Part shown: in pieces, positions 9,071 through 17,187 of the stretch
Position numbering within the stretch: the stretch's first letter is position 1
How the letters are laid out: each line of letters opens with the position of its first letter
Source of the DNA: an uncultured Clostridia bacterium
GTDB lineage: Bacteria; Bacillota; Clostridia; Christensenellales; CAG-917
Assembly: GCA_947581925.1 (NCBI GenBank)
Contig: CANPWB010000001.1
Location: 1-64,000, forward strand
DNA: 64,000 bases
Reading direction: 5' to 3'
Notes under the pieces: generated by a model
The model's database searches: none
The model's input: the letters and a program-made list of their open reading frames with translations, nothing else
Told to the model about the DNA's origin: nothing
Made by a program: the position numbers and the translations under genes

Positions 9071-9186
9071 ATATTCTTGTTGACCTCAAAGCAAGTTTGC
9101 ACTAAAATATATATAAAGAGTTCGTCGCGAAAGAAGGAGATCTTATTTTTTGCATATGGCGGCAGGACCGCCGGAGGACTACAGAT

Positions 9187-10047
9187 ATGTTGCTTATAAA
9201 GGGTAAAAGATTCGCACAGGAGCGCGCGTTATACAATCTCAGGGACGCCGCCGTCGAGGAGTGCCGCGTCGAGGGTGCGGAGGACGGAGAATCCTTCCTC
9301 AAGGAGTGCGGCAACGTCGCGGTAAACAATTGCTATTTTGATTTGCGCTATCCCATGTGGCATGCGACCGACTTGTCCCTCAGCGGGTGCGAGATGACCG
9401 TCAATTGCCGCGCTCCGCTTTGGTATGACAAGGGAGTCTCGATAAGCGATTGCAGGTTGTACGGCGTAAAGGCGCTGAGGGAAAGCTCGGACATAGACAT
9501 CGTCAATTCGGACATCAACAGCCCCGAGTTTTGCTGGAATTGCAAAAACGTAGGCGTTAAAGGCGGCAAAATAGTCGCGGAGTACGCCTTTTTCGGCAGC
9601 AGGAACATTCGCGTGGAAAACCTCGATTTCGAGGGCAAATACTCTTTTCAATACGCTAAGGAAGTCGCGATATCCAATTCGAGGCTCAAGACGAAGGACG
9701 CATTCTGGCACACGCACGGCGTGACCGTGACGGACAGCGTGCTTGACGGGGAGTACCTCGGCTGGTATTCAAGCGGGCTTACGCTCATCCGTTGCCACAT
9801 AAGCGGAACTCAGCCCCTGTGCTATTGCAAGGGGTTGGAGCTTATCGATTGCACGATGGACGATTGCGACCTAGCGTTTGAGTACAGCGACGTAAAAGCG
9901 AATATTTCGGGAAGCATAATGTCCGTGAAAAATCCTCTGAAAGGCAGAATAGTCGCGGACAGTTTTGGCGAGATCATTCTTAAAGATCCCAAATATCCGT
10001 GCAAAGCGAAGATAATAGCGCGGCAACAAGATCGAGAGTCAAAATAA
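9187..10047 (+). CDS. DUF3737 family protein (right-handed beta-helix)
   Basis: A 286-residue protein matching DUF3737: it opens with MLLIKGKRFAQERALYNL, followed by successive ~20-residue coils rich in Cys, Trp and Asn (LSLSGCEMTVNCRAPLWY, FCWNCKNVGVKGGKI, FWHTHGVTVTDSVLDG) that form a parallel beta-helix. No signal peptide is present, so it is cytoplasmic. Function is unknown in the family. Start chosen at the ATG preceded by GGAGG 8 bases away. It stands alone and converges with the small Cys/Gly gene. Confidence 0.88.
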   Translation: MLLIKGKRFAQERALYNLRDAAVEECRVEGAEDGESFLKECGNVAVNNCYFDLRYPMWHATDLSLSGCEMTVNCRAPLWYDKGVSISDCRLYGVKALRESSDIDIVNSDINSPEFCWNCKNVGVKGGKIVAEYAFFGSRNIRVENLDFEGKYSFQYAKEVAISNSRLKTKDAFWHTHGVTVTDSVLDGEYLGWYSSGLTLIRCHISGTQPLCYCKGLELIDCTMDDCDLAFEYSDVKANISGSIMSVKNPLKGRIVADSFGEIILKDPKYPCKAKIIARQQDRESK

Positions 10048-10063
10048 ATATTTAATTTAAGAT

Positions 10064-10097
10064 AGCAAAAGACGCGCAAGACGCGCGCCTTTTGCTT
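10064..10097. terminator. Shared terminator-like hairpin
   Basis: AGCAAAAG (10064-10071) pairs with CTTTTGCT (10089-10096), closing an inner GC-rich, imperfect stem. It lies between the convergent DUF3737 and Cys/Gly genes, with A and T tracts built into the arms. Confidence 0.6.
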
Positions 10098-10105
10098 TGT
10101 CCGCA

Positions 10106-10318
10106 TTACTTGCAGAGGCAAGAGAGGATGAGGATGAGCCAGATTATGTCGCAGCTCGAGATCCCGCAACCGCAAGAGCCGCCGCCGCAGCCGCCGTTCA
10201 CGCCGCCGCCGTTCATGCCGCATCCGCACCCGCAACTGTTGAGCAAGAGCAGGAGAAGGACAAGATCGCAAGTGTTGCATCCGCAACCGTTTGAACCACC
10301 GTTTGCAAAGAAATTCAT
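10106..10318 (-). CDS. Small Cys/Gly-rich protein with two hydrophobic segments
   Basis: A 70-residue product, MNFFANGG..., with two near-identical halves: a hydrophobic stretch (CDLVLLLLLLNSC and CDIIWLILILSC) next to Cys/Gly clusters (CGCGCGMNGGG, CGGGSCGCG). It has about 13 cysteines. The start is the ATG at 10318, seven bases after GGAGGT; the ATG at 10333 lies in the ribosome site itself. I do not recognise the family. Its size and composition resemble small spore or membrane-associated proteins of Firmicutes (YjcZ-like), but the cysteine density is unusual. A disulfide- or metal-rich coat peptide, or a modified peptide precursor, are alternatives. No modification enzyme is next to it. 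Confidence 0.7.
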   Translation of the reverse strand: MNFFANGGSNGCGCNTCDLVLLLLLLNSCGCGCGMNGGGVNGGCGGGSCGCGISSCDIIWLILILSCLCK

Positions 10319-10439
10319 TGTATGTACCTCCAAAATATTAGGATCGCTCCTACATCACCATACGCTTTCCGGAAAAATTGTGTTACTGCATTAAAGGCGG
10401 CGCGGCGAAATATATTTTTGTGTGGAGCAGTTAAAGCGG

Positions 10440-10886
10440 ATGATAGGCATTGTGGCGGGGATATTTTGCACGCTCATCGTGGCGGCGCTGAGCTCCTATT
10501 GTTTCAAGCTCGACCCCGCATGGTTTTATTCGCTCAGGCTGCCCGCGTATATGGCGCCTCCCGCGGCGTTCGAGGCGTTTGTCGCGGTGAGCTACCTCTC
10601 TTCCATAATATCCATAAGCAGGCTTGTTGAGCACAAGCACATCTTTCCGTCCATGCTGTTTTTTGCGGGGCTGGGGGCGAGCAGCGTACTCTTTGTGCTG
10701 ACCTTCTTTTGGCATAAGCAACTCTTTTGGGGGCTGCTGTTTATGGCGGCGACGCTCGCGTTCGCGCTCATATTGTTTTTCCGCTTTTTGACAAAGGACG
10801 TCAAGATAGCGCTTATATTTTTGCCTACCTTCGTTTTTGACATGTACGGGTTTATCATCACCATCGCCATAGCTATGGCAAATTGA
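10440..10886 (+). CDS. TspO/MBR-like membrane protein
   Basis: A 148-residue protein with five hydrophobic helices. The segment PAWFYSLRLPAYMAPPAAFEAFVAVSYL corresponds to the TspO signature (W-x-L-x-P-x-x-x-PP near the first loop), and the length matches TspO (about 150-160). TspO proteins bind porphyrins and other hydrophobic ligands and act as stress sensors. The ATG at 10440 is preceded by GTGGAG 12 bases away; a GTG at 10422 would add six residues but lacks a ribosome site. Several of the tryptophans typical of the family are absent, so the assignment is to the superfamily only. Confidence 0.7.
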   Translation: MIGIVAGIFCTLIVAALSSYCFKLDPAWFYSLRLPAYMAPPAAFEAFVAVSYLSSIISISRLVEHKHIFPSMLFFAGLGASSVLFVLTFFWHKQLFWGLLFMAATLAFALILFFRFLTKDVKIALIFLPTFVFDMYGFIITIAIAMAN

Positions 10887-10903
10887 ACTCGCGCAACTTT
10901 TGC

Positions 10904-10932
10904 TTGATAATAGCGGTGGATTTTGCTATACT
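10904..10932 (+). promoter_or_regulatory. coaX-malQ-PPTase promoter
   Basis: TTGATA (10904-10909), 17-base spacer, TATACT (10927-10932), 27 bases before the coaX start codon. Confidence 0.7.
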
Positions 10933-10959
10933 AATTTCAAGACTTCTTCGGAGGAGAAT

Positions 10960-11748
10960 ATGCTGCTCGCTATAGACATAGGCAATACCAACGTGAAATT
11001 CGGGCTGTACAGAGGAGATGAGCCGCTCGGCTTTTGGAGGCTTTCCGCAAAGGCGTCTCGCACAGCGGACGAGTACGGCTCCATGCTGCACGACCTCTTG
11101 AGGCAGAAAGGGCTTTCCTTTGGGGACATAGACTCGGCTGTAATGTCGTCCGTCGTGCCCGCGCTCAATTATACAATAGAGCACATGTGCAAGGACTGCA
11201 TAGGCATACCTCCGCTTGTCGTCACGCATACGCTGGACACGGGGTTGAAAATAAGCTACGAAAACCCCGAGGAGCTTGGCACGGACAGACTTGTGGGCGC
11301 GGCGGCGGCATACAAGCTGTACGGCGGCCCTGTGCTTATCGTAGATTTCGGCTCGGCGACGACGTTCAATGCGGTGGATAAGGACGGCGTGTTTTTGGGC
11401 GGCGCAATAGCCCCCGGCATAAAGACTGCGTCGGAGTCCCTCTCGGGCGCGGCGGCGAAACTCCCGCTCATAGAGCTTGCCTCTCCCAAGAGCGTGCTCG
11501 GCGTGGACACCAAAAGCTGTATGCAGAGCGGAATAATTTTCGGCTTTGCGGGACTTGTGAAATATCTCGCGGACAAGATACTCGAGGACGAGCGTATGCG
11601 CGGCGCAAAGCTCATCGCTACGGGCGGGCTTTCTCAGCTTATCGTGGATGTGGAGCCCAAACTTTTCGACGTCGTGGACAGGCAGCTCGCCCTAAAGGGG
11701 TTAAAATACATATATTCGAGGATAAACGGGGCATATGACGAAATTTAA
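10960..11748 (+). CDS. coaX: Type III pantothenate kinase
   Basis: A 262-residue enzyme that phosphorylates pantothenate, the first step of CoA synthesis, without feedback by CoA. It shows the ASKHA-fold signatures of CoaX: AIDIGNTNVKFGLY at the N-terminus, the Gly-Thr-Asp-Arg motif (ELGTDRLVGAAAA), DFGSATTFN, and GGAIAPGIKTASESL. The ATG at 10960 has GGAGGA 4-5 bases upstream; in-frame codons further up lack a start. It overlaps malQ by 14 bases and so leads a translationally linked set with malQ and the phosphopantetheinyl transferase, which uses the CoA made by this pathway. Confidence 0.95.
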   Translation: MLLAIDIGNTNVKFGLYRGDEPLGFWRLSAKASRTADEYGSMLHDLLRQKGLSFGDIDSAVMSSVVPALNYTIEHMCKDCIGIPPLVVTHTLDTGLKISYENPEELGTDRLVGAAAAYKLYGGPVLIVDFGSATTFNAVDKDGVFLGGAIAPGIKTASESLSGAAAKLPLIELASPKSVLGVDTKSCMQSGIIFGFAGLVKYLADKILEDERMRGAKLIATGGLSQLIVDVEPKLFDVVDRQLALKGLKYIYSRINGAYDEI

Positions 11749-13267
11749 GACCTTCAAACGCTCTGCAGGAGTACTTTTGAGCGTGTCGTCCCTGCCCGGG
11801 GAGTACGGCATAGGCTGTTTTTCGCGGGACGCGGACGCCTTTATCGAGCTCATTTCGGACATGGGGTTCAGGTGGTGGCAGATACTGCCCATAACCGCGC
11901 TCGGCGCGGGAAATTCGCCATACTCGGGCGCGTCGTCGTTTGCGGGCAATACGCTGTATATCTGCCCCGCGCAGTTGCAGGAGATAGGGCTTTTGAGCGC
12001 GCAGGAAGTGGCGGCGTGCAAATATCACGGCGAGCCATATCAAGTCGATTACGACTTCGCGAGGTTGAACAGCGAGCGCTATCTCCGCCTCGCTTTCAGC
12101 CGCATAGACGACGCATACAAAGAGGGAATGCGCGAGTTTGTAAAGAGCGAGAGCTATTGGCTTGAGGACTACGCGCTTTTCAGCGTACTTTCGGTGGAGT
12201 ACTCTACAAATTGGTGGAAGTGGGATACGCCGCTCAGAGACCGCGACCAAGCAGCGCTCGCCGCGGTCAAAAAAGAGTATGCGGACGAGATAAAATATGT
12301 CGAATTTTGTCAGTACGAGTTTTTCCGCGAGTGGAGCGCGATAAGACTGAGGGCGGGGACGCGAGGAGTGTCCGTCATAGGCGACCTGCCGTTTTACGTT
12401 TCCACGGACAGCGCGGACGTGTGGGCAAATCAAAAGCTTTTCCAACTTGACAAAAACCGCTTTCCGCGCGCGATAGCGGGAGTCCCTCCCGACGCGTTCT
12501 CGAGCGTGGGGCAGGTGTGGGGCAATTGCCTGTACGACTTCGACGAAATGAAGAAGGATGGCTATATGTGGTGGCGCCGCCGCATTGCGCATTGTTTGAA
12601 ATTGTACGACGCGCTGCGTCTCGACCACTTCCGCGCGTTTTACAACTACTTTTCCATACCCGCGACGGACTACGACACCGCCGCAAACGGACATTGGGAG
12701 AAGGGGCCCGCGGACAGCCTTCTCGACCTCGTGTATCAAGACGATCCGAACGCGCTGTTCATAGCGGAGGACCTAGGGCTCATCGACGAGGAGTGCAGGA
12801 AGTATATAGACGGCACGGGCATACCCACTATGAGGGTGTTTCAATTCGGCTTTGACGGCACGGAAAGCTCGCACATACCTTTCAGATACGAGGTCAACAC
12901 CGTCGCCTACAGCGGCACGCACGACAACAATACCACTCTCGGCTGGCTGTACGACCTCAACGACGGCGCAAGGCGTTACGCCCTCAAATATTGCGGCTTT
13001 TCGGGAGCGGGCTGGGGCGCGGGCGGACCCGATTGCGCGTCAGTGCACGCGATAATCCGCACGCTTATGATGTCGTCCTCGGCTATGCTCGTCTTGCCGA
13101 TACAGGATATGCTCGGCTACGGCGGCGACACGCGGATGAACGTCCCCGGCGTCCCCGAAGGCAATTGGAAGTGGCGGCTCGCCTATCACCTCATGGCGAC
13201 CGTGGACAGGGATTTCTTCCTCGATATGATAAAGACTTACGGCAGGTACGGCGGAGGCAGGGTATGA
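11735..13267 (+). CDS. malQ: 4-alpha-glucanotransferase (amylomaltase)
   Basis: A 510-residue GH77 enzyme that transfers maltooligosaccharide units between alpha-1,4-glucans in the cytoplasm. Typical regions: GVLLSVSSLPGEYGIG at the N-terminus, GNSPYSGASSFAGN, the nucleophile region DALRLDHFRAF, the acid/base region FIAEDLG, and YSGTHDNNTTLGWL. Full length for the family. It overlaps coaX by 14 bases upstream and the phosphopantetheinyl transferase by 4 bases (ATGA) downstream. No other maltodextrin gene is nearby, so its place in a CoA/ACP cluster is odd and probably only an operon of convenience. Confidence 0.96.
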   Translation: MTKFKTFKRSAGVLLSVSSLPGEYGIGCFSRDADAFIELISDMGFRWWQILPITALGAGNSPYSGASSFAGNTLYICPAQLQEIGLLSAQEVAACKYHGEPYQVDYDFARLNSERYLRLAFSRIDDAYKEGMREFVKSESYWLEDYALFSVLSVEYSTNWWKWDTPLRDRDQAALAAVKKEYADEIKYVEFCQYEFFREWSAIRLRAGTRGVSVIGDLPFYVSTDSADVWANQKLFQLDKNRFPRAIAGVPPDAFSSVGQVWGNCLYDFDEMKKDGYMWWRRRIAHCLKLYDALRLDHFRAFYNYFSIPATDYDTAANGHWEKGPADSLLDLVYQDDPNALFIAEDLGLIDEECRKYIDGTGIPTMRVFQFGFDGTESSHIPFRYEVNTVAYSGTHDNNTTLGWLYDLNDGARRYALKYCGFSGAGWGAGGPDCASVHAIIRTLMMSSSAMLVLPIQDMLGYGGDTRMNVPGVPEGNWKWRLAYHLMATVDRDFFLDMIKTYGRYGGGRV

Positions 13268-13758
13268 TACTGTTTTTTATACGCGGAGAGGTGGGGAGCG
13301 ACAGCTTTATCCGCTATTGCTACAACAACTATCGAAACGTAATGCTCGACGTCGAGGAATTGCCCGAGCACGTGGAGATATTGCGCGAAGAAGGAAAAAA
13401 GCCGCGTTTCGACATCGACGGCGTACATTTTAACCTGTCTCATTCATACGGAGTCACGGTGTGCGCTATGTCTCATACCGAGGTGGGCGTGGACATCGAG
13501 AAGATACGCTCCGTACATATCGGGAAATTTCCGTTTATAGAGGCCCGCGACGAGAAGGAGTTTTTCGAGAAATGGACGGAGAGGGAGAGCTATGTCAAAC
13601 TTACGGGCGAGGGCATAGCGAAGATAAAGTGCGACATACCGTCCGACGCGCATTTCGAGCACTTCGACGTCTTTGACGGCTATCATGTCGCGGTGTGCGC
13701 CGAGGAGCAGAACCTGATAGCATACGAGCTTGACCCCGGCGGGCTCGAAGGGTTTTAA
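13264..13758 (+). CDS. 4'-phosphopantetheinyl transferase (Sfp type)
   Basis: A 164-residue member of the Sfp/HetI/AcpT superfamily. It moves the phosphopantetheine arm of CoA to a serine of carrier proteins. The two magnesium-binding motifs are visible: VGVDIEKIR and KWTERESYVKLTGEGI (the usual W-x-x-K-E-S-x-x-K with R for K). An upstream NLSHS motif also matches. It is short compared with Sfp (about 220), missing part of the N-terminal half. The ATG overlaps the stop of malQ (ATGA) and follows GGAGG. The acyl carrier protein gene 158 bases downstream is its probable substrate. Confidence 0.88.
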   Translation: MILFFIRGEVGSDSFIRYCYNNYRNVMLDVEELPEHVEILREEGKKPRFDIDGVHFNLSHSYGVTVCAMSHTEVGVDIEKIRSVHIGKFPFIEARDEKEFFEKWTERESYVKLTGEGIAKIKCDIPSDAHFEHFDVFDGYHVAVCAEEQNLIAYELDPGGLEGF

Positions 13759-13916
13759 ATTTGAGTGCGACCTGAGCGGGCTTAAAGATAATTGAAACAT
13801 ACGAGGGAGAAAGATATTCGCCGACGGGCGGCGCGTAGGCAAAGCGGCAAAATCGTGAGTATATCGTGAGTTTTGACAAAAAAATAAGTGCGGACATCGC
13901 AAAAAAGGAGAATATT

Positions 13917-14147
13917 ATGATTCTTGAAAAGTTGAAGGCAATGGTGAAGGAGCAACTTGACATCGACGTGGACAAAGTCACGGAGAGCACCGATATCAAG
14001 AACGACCTCGGGCTTGACAGCCTTGACATTGTGGAGATCCTTATGAACGTCGAGGAGGAGTGGGGCATTGTAATCGACGACGACGAGACCACAAGCCTCA
14101 AGACAGTCGGAGACGTCATTGCCCTCATAGAGCAAAAGACGAAGTAA
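13917..14147 (+). CDS. acpP: Acyl carrier protein
   Basis: A 76-residue acidic four-helix protein with the phosphopantetheine attachment motif GLDSLDIVE (Ser in DSL). It carries growing acyl chains in fatty acid synthesis. The start is the ATG after AAAAAAGGAG (6 bases); a longer frame begins at 13866 but has no ribosome site. It sits alone, downstream of the enzyme that would activate it, and is followed by a terminator. It is not beside fab genes, so it may be a dedicated carrier for another pathway, though the sequence looks like an ordinary ACP. Confidence 0.94.
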   Translation: MILEKLKAMVKEQLDIDVDKVTESTDIKNDLGLDSLDIVEILMNVEEEWGIVIDDDETTSLKTVGDVIALIEQKTK

Positions 14148-14170
14148 TTTTTAGGATATTATATCTTGTC

Positions 14171-14214
14171 GTACAACCCTCGCTTGCCTAGGGAGGGCTG
14201 TACGCACTTTTTTG
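14171..14214 (+). terminator. Terminator after acpP
   Basis: GTACAACCCTC (14171-14181) pairs with GGAGGGCTGTAC (14192-14203) with one mismatch, followed by ACTTTTTTG. Confidence 0.75.
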
Positions 14215-14286
14215 ATGACAGCGAGCATAAAAATCGGCGTTATTTTTTTGTAAACAAATTTTCATAGAAGAATATTATATTTGGTA

Positions 14287-14350
14287 TTGACTTATGTCGA
14301 AAAATGTGGTACATATTTTATAGAAGGATTAATTAACGGCGTTAATCAAT
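14287..14350 (+). promoter_or_regulatory. Promoter and 23-base palindromic operator of the sulfosugar operon
   Basis: TTGACT (14287-14292), 17 bases, TACATA (14310-14315). Starting about six bases after the expected transcription start is a near-perfect 23-base palindrome (14328-14350) built from TTAACG and CGTTAA arms with a G at the centre. Position and symmetry are those of a LacI/GntR-type operator that blocks the operon when the inducer is absent. The regulator gene is not adjacent. Confidence 0.72.
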
Positions 14351-14394
14351 TCCGAAAAATAAGGAAAGATCGATCGTAACAGGGGGAGAAAATT

Positions 14395-16452
14395 ATGATA
14401 TCTATCCATCAAGCAAAGGGCGCAAAGTACGAGCCGCTTTCTCAGGACGGGAGCAGGGCGAGCGTGAGCGCGCTGGACATTTTCGCAAATGGCAAGCTTG
14501 AATACACGCTTAGCGTGGGCGATTCTCCGCTTTGCGTAGGCAAGGGGAGCACGGACTATAAGATGAGTCACGGCTCTTTCAATATCAAGGAGAAGATATC
14601 CTTGAAAAAGCCGCTCAAGGTGACGGAGATAGTGATGCGCGAGGGCGGCGCGGACGTGAAATTTGAAGAGGGCGGCGCGAAGATAGACATAAAAGGCGAC
14701 CTCGTCAAGGTCACGCCCGAGGGACTTGACTCCTACAACAGAATGTACCTCACTCTTCCCGCAAAAGAGGACGAGAGGGTGTACGGCGGCGGCGAGAATT
14801 TCACGGAATTTAACTTGCGCGGCAAGAAACTCAACGTATGGGTGGCGGAGCACATAAACGCGCTGCAAGTGGCAAAAAAGCTTGTCAAGCAGGTGTTCGG
14901 CGTCAAGAATACGCAAAAAAAGCAAAAGTTGTCAAGCTATGAGACGTACTATGCGCAACCCACTTTTGTAAGCTCGAGAAAATTCTTTTTCCATTCGCTC
15001 ACGACCGCGAGGGCGGAGTTCGATTTCAGGGGCAAGGACGCTCACGTCATAAAGACGGACGCGGTCTCGCCCTTTTATATCGGCTGCGGTAGGGACTACG
15101 ATGAGTTGCTTGAAAATCTGACTTCCGTAGTGGGCAGACAGCCCGAGCTCCCCGACTGGGTATACGACGGACAGATACTCGGCGTACAGGGCGGTACAGA
15201 GACTATGCTCAAAAAGTACGAGACTGCCGTAAAGACCGGCTCGCCCGTGTGCGGCATATGGATACAGGATTGGGAAGGCAGGCGCGTGACCGCCGTCGGC
15301 AAACAGCTCTTCTGGAATTGGCAGTGGGACGAGGAGCTTTATCCCGGGCTGAAGGACGAGATAGCGCGACTTAAGGCTGAGGGCGTGAGGGTGCTCGCGT
15401 ATTGCAATCCCTTCCTCGCCGTTGAGAAACCGCTGTATAAAGAGGCGAGCGAGAAGGGCTACTGCGTGAAGGACGCCGAGGGAAATGACTACTATGTCAA
15501 GATCACGACCTTCCCCGCCGCGATGATAGACCTCACAAACAAGGACGCCTACGAGTGGATCAAGGGCATAATCAAAAAGAATATAATAGACCTCGGCTTT
15601 TCGGGGTGGATGGCGGACTTCGGCGAATACCTGCCTACGGACTGTGTGCTCGCAAGCGGCGAGGACGCCGAGCTCGTGCACAATACGTGGCCCGCGCTTT
15701 GGGCAAAGGTCAACAGAGAGGCCGTAGAGGAGAGCGGTAAGCTCGGCGAGATAATGTTCTTCACAAGAGCGGGCTACAGCGACACGCCGAGATACTCAAC
15801 TATGATGTGGAACGGCGACAACCATGTGGACTTCTCCATAGATTTCGGCCTGCCATCCGTCATACCCGCGATGTTGTCCCTCACGCTGTGCGGTTTCGGG
15901 CTTTCGCACTCCGACATAGGCGGATATACCACGTTTATGAACTTGAAACGCGACGCGGAGCTCTATATGCGTTGGTGCGAGATGAACGCATTTTCGCCGC
16001 TCATGCGCGGACACGAAGGGCTCAATCCCGACCTCAACGTGCAATTTGATTTCAGCGACGAGGTGCTTGCCCACGGTGCGAAGATGAGCAAGATACATAA
16101 GTCGCTCAAACCCTATCTCAAGAGCGCGGTGGAGCAAAACGCGCGTACGGGCGTGGGCGTCGTGAGGCCGCTGTTCTTCTATTATGACGAGGACAGGGCA
16201 TACGAGGAGGCATACGAATACCTGCTTGGCAGGGATATCCTCGTCGCGCCCGTAGTAAAGGCGGGGGCTACAACGAGAGATGTGTATCTGCCAAACGACA
16301 AGTGGATACATCTGGAGACAGGCAAGGAGTACGTCGGCGGAGTTTACACCGTAGACGCGCCCATAGGTGAGCCGCCCGTGTTCGTGAGAAAGGACGCGGA
16401 CAAACAAACGCTTGAACTTACATTATCTCTTTTTAAGGAGGCAACAAAATGA
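14395..16452 (+). CDS. yihQ: GH31 alpha-glycosidase, sulfoquinovosidase (YihQ)-like
   Basis: A 685-residue GH31 glycosidase most like Escherichia coli YihQ, which frees sulfoquinovose from its glycerol glycoside. Family landmarks: VYGGGENFTEFNLRGK, LGVQGGTE, IWIQDWEGRR, the nucleophile in GWMADFGEYLPTD (Asp408), and the acid/base in MMWNGDNHVDF (Asp475). Of the sulfonate-site residues known in E. coli (Gln262, Gln288, Arg301, Trp304, Tyr508), I can match both Gln, Trp307 and the Tyr of HSDIGGYTT. The Arg position is Gln304 here (GKQLFWNW against GKRLMWNW). No signal peptide, so it acts in the cytoplasm. It overlaps the transaldolase gene by 4 bases and leads the operon. If the Arg change alters specificity, a related acidic alpha-glucoside is the alternative substrate. 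Confidence 0.82.
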   Translation: MISIHQAKGAKYEPLSQDGSRASVSALDIFANGKLEYTLSVGDSPLCVGKGSTDYKMSHGSFNIKEKISLKKPLKVTEIVMREGGADVKFEEGGAKIDIKGDLVKVTPEGLDSYNRMYLTLPAKEDERVYGGGENFTEFNLRGKKLNVWVAEHINALQVAKKLVKQVFGVKNTQKKQKLSSYETYYAQPTFVSSRKFFFHSLTTARAEFDFRGKDAHVIKTDAVSPFYIGCGRDYDELLENLTSVVGRQPELPDWVYDGQILGVQGGTETMLKKYETAVKTGSPVCGIWIQDWEGRRVTAVGKQLFWNWQWDEELYPGLKDEIARLKAEGVRVLAYCNPFLAVEKPLYKEASEKGYCVKDAEGNDYYVKITTFPAAMIDLTNKDAYEWIKGIIKKNIIDLGFSGWMADFGEYLPTDCVLASGEDAELVHNTWPALWAKVNREAVEESGKLGEIMFFTRAGYSDTPRYSTMMWNGDNHVDFSIDFGLPSVIPAMLSLTLCGFGLSHSDIGGYTTFMNLKRDAELYMRWCEMNAFSPLMRGHEGLNPDLNVQFDFSDEVLAHGAKMSKIHKSLKPYLKSAVEQNARTGVGVVRPLFFYYDEDRAYEEAYEYLLGRDILVAPVVKAGATTRDVYLPNDKWIHLETGKEYVGGVYTVDAPIGEPPVFVRKDADKQTLELTLSLFKEATK

Positions 16453-17135
16453 AATATTTTCTTGACAGCGCAAAGATCGACGAGATCAGAGAGGCGTATG
16501 AGACCTTCGGCATCGACGGTGTAACGACAAACCCAAACCATATCATGAATTCGGGCAAACCCTTCTTCACCGTGCTTGAGGAGCTCACGGCTTTTGTGAA
16601 GGAAAAGGGTATAGAGGGGTATGAAAAATTCCCCATATCCGTCGAGATAAACCCACACCTCGACGACGCGGACGAGATAGTGAAGATGGGCAGCGAGATA
16701 GCAAAGCTCTGCTCCAACTTCGTCATCAAGATACCTTGCACCGAGGCGGGCATTGCGGCGGCGAAAAGACTTGAGAAAAAGGGAGTGAGGACAAATCTCA
16801 CGCTTGTATTCTCGCCCTCTCAAGCGCTCATCGCGGCGAAGAACGGCAGCCTGTTCGTGTCCCCCTTCATAGGCTGGAAAGAGGCGAGCGGCGAGGACTG
16901 CAAACAATACATCGACGACATCGTCACGATTTACAAGAACTACGGTTTTTACGGCAAGACGCAAATAATCTGCGCGGCGGCGCGCACGGGCAAGCAGATC
17001 GTGGATTGCGCGGTGAGCGGCGCGGACATTCTGACCGCAGGCTTGCAGGTGTTCAAGGACAGCTTCTATCATCCCTTCACGGATTACGGTCTCAAGAAAT
17101 TCCAAAACGCGTGGGACAAGACCGTGACGGAGTGA
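16449..17135 (+). CDS. sftT: Transaldolase of the FSA/TalC class, probable 6-deoxy-6-sulfofructose transaldolase
   Basis: A 228-residue TIM-barrel aldolase with the short transaldolase/FSA architecture: FLDSAKIDEIREA, GVTTNPNHI, the Schiff-base lysine in FVIKIPCTEAG (Lys94), GVRTNLTLVFSPSQA, and SPFIGWKEASGED. In the sulfofructose transaldolase pathway this class splits 6-deoxy-6-sulfofructose, passes the dihydroxyacetone unit to glyceraldehyde 3-phosphate to form fructose 6-phosphate, and frees 3-sulfolactaldehyde. The ATG overlaps the GH31 stop and follows AAGGAGG. Taken alone it could be a general FSA-like transaldolase; the GH31, SLA-reductase-like and TauE neighbours give the specific call. 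Confidence 0.78.
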   Translation: MKYFLDSAKIDEIREAYETFGIDGVTTNPNHIMNSGKPFFTVLEELTAFVKEKGIEGYEKFPISVEINPHLDDADEIVKMGSEIAKLCSNFVIKIPCTEAGIAAAKRLEKKGVRTNLTLVFSPSQALIAAKNGSLFVSPFIGWKEASGEDCKQYIDDIVTIYKNYGFYGKTQIICAAARTGKQIVDCAVSGADILTAGLQVFKDSFYHPFTDYGLKKFQNAWDKTVTE

Positions 17136-17187
17136 GGCTGATTTTGCAAAAATGGTGCTTTATCGTGTAAAATAGCGGAGGTAAAAT

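Noticed and set aside
8860..9186. T-box riboswitch for glyS
   Set aside because: No AGGGTGG-type antiterminator bulge or specifier loop reads toward glyS; the GGGAGGGTG sequence belongs to a simple hairpin on the other strand.
10097..10394. Ala/Pro-rich plus-strand frames opposite the Cys/Gly gene
   Set aside because: They are the mirror of the GGC/TGC codons of the minus-strand gene, which has the strong ribosome site.
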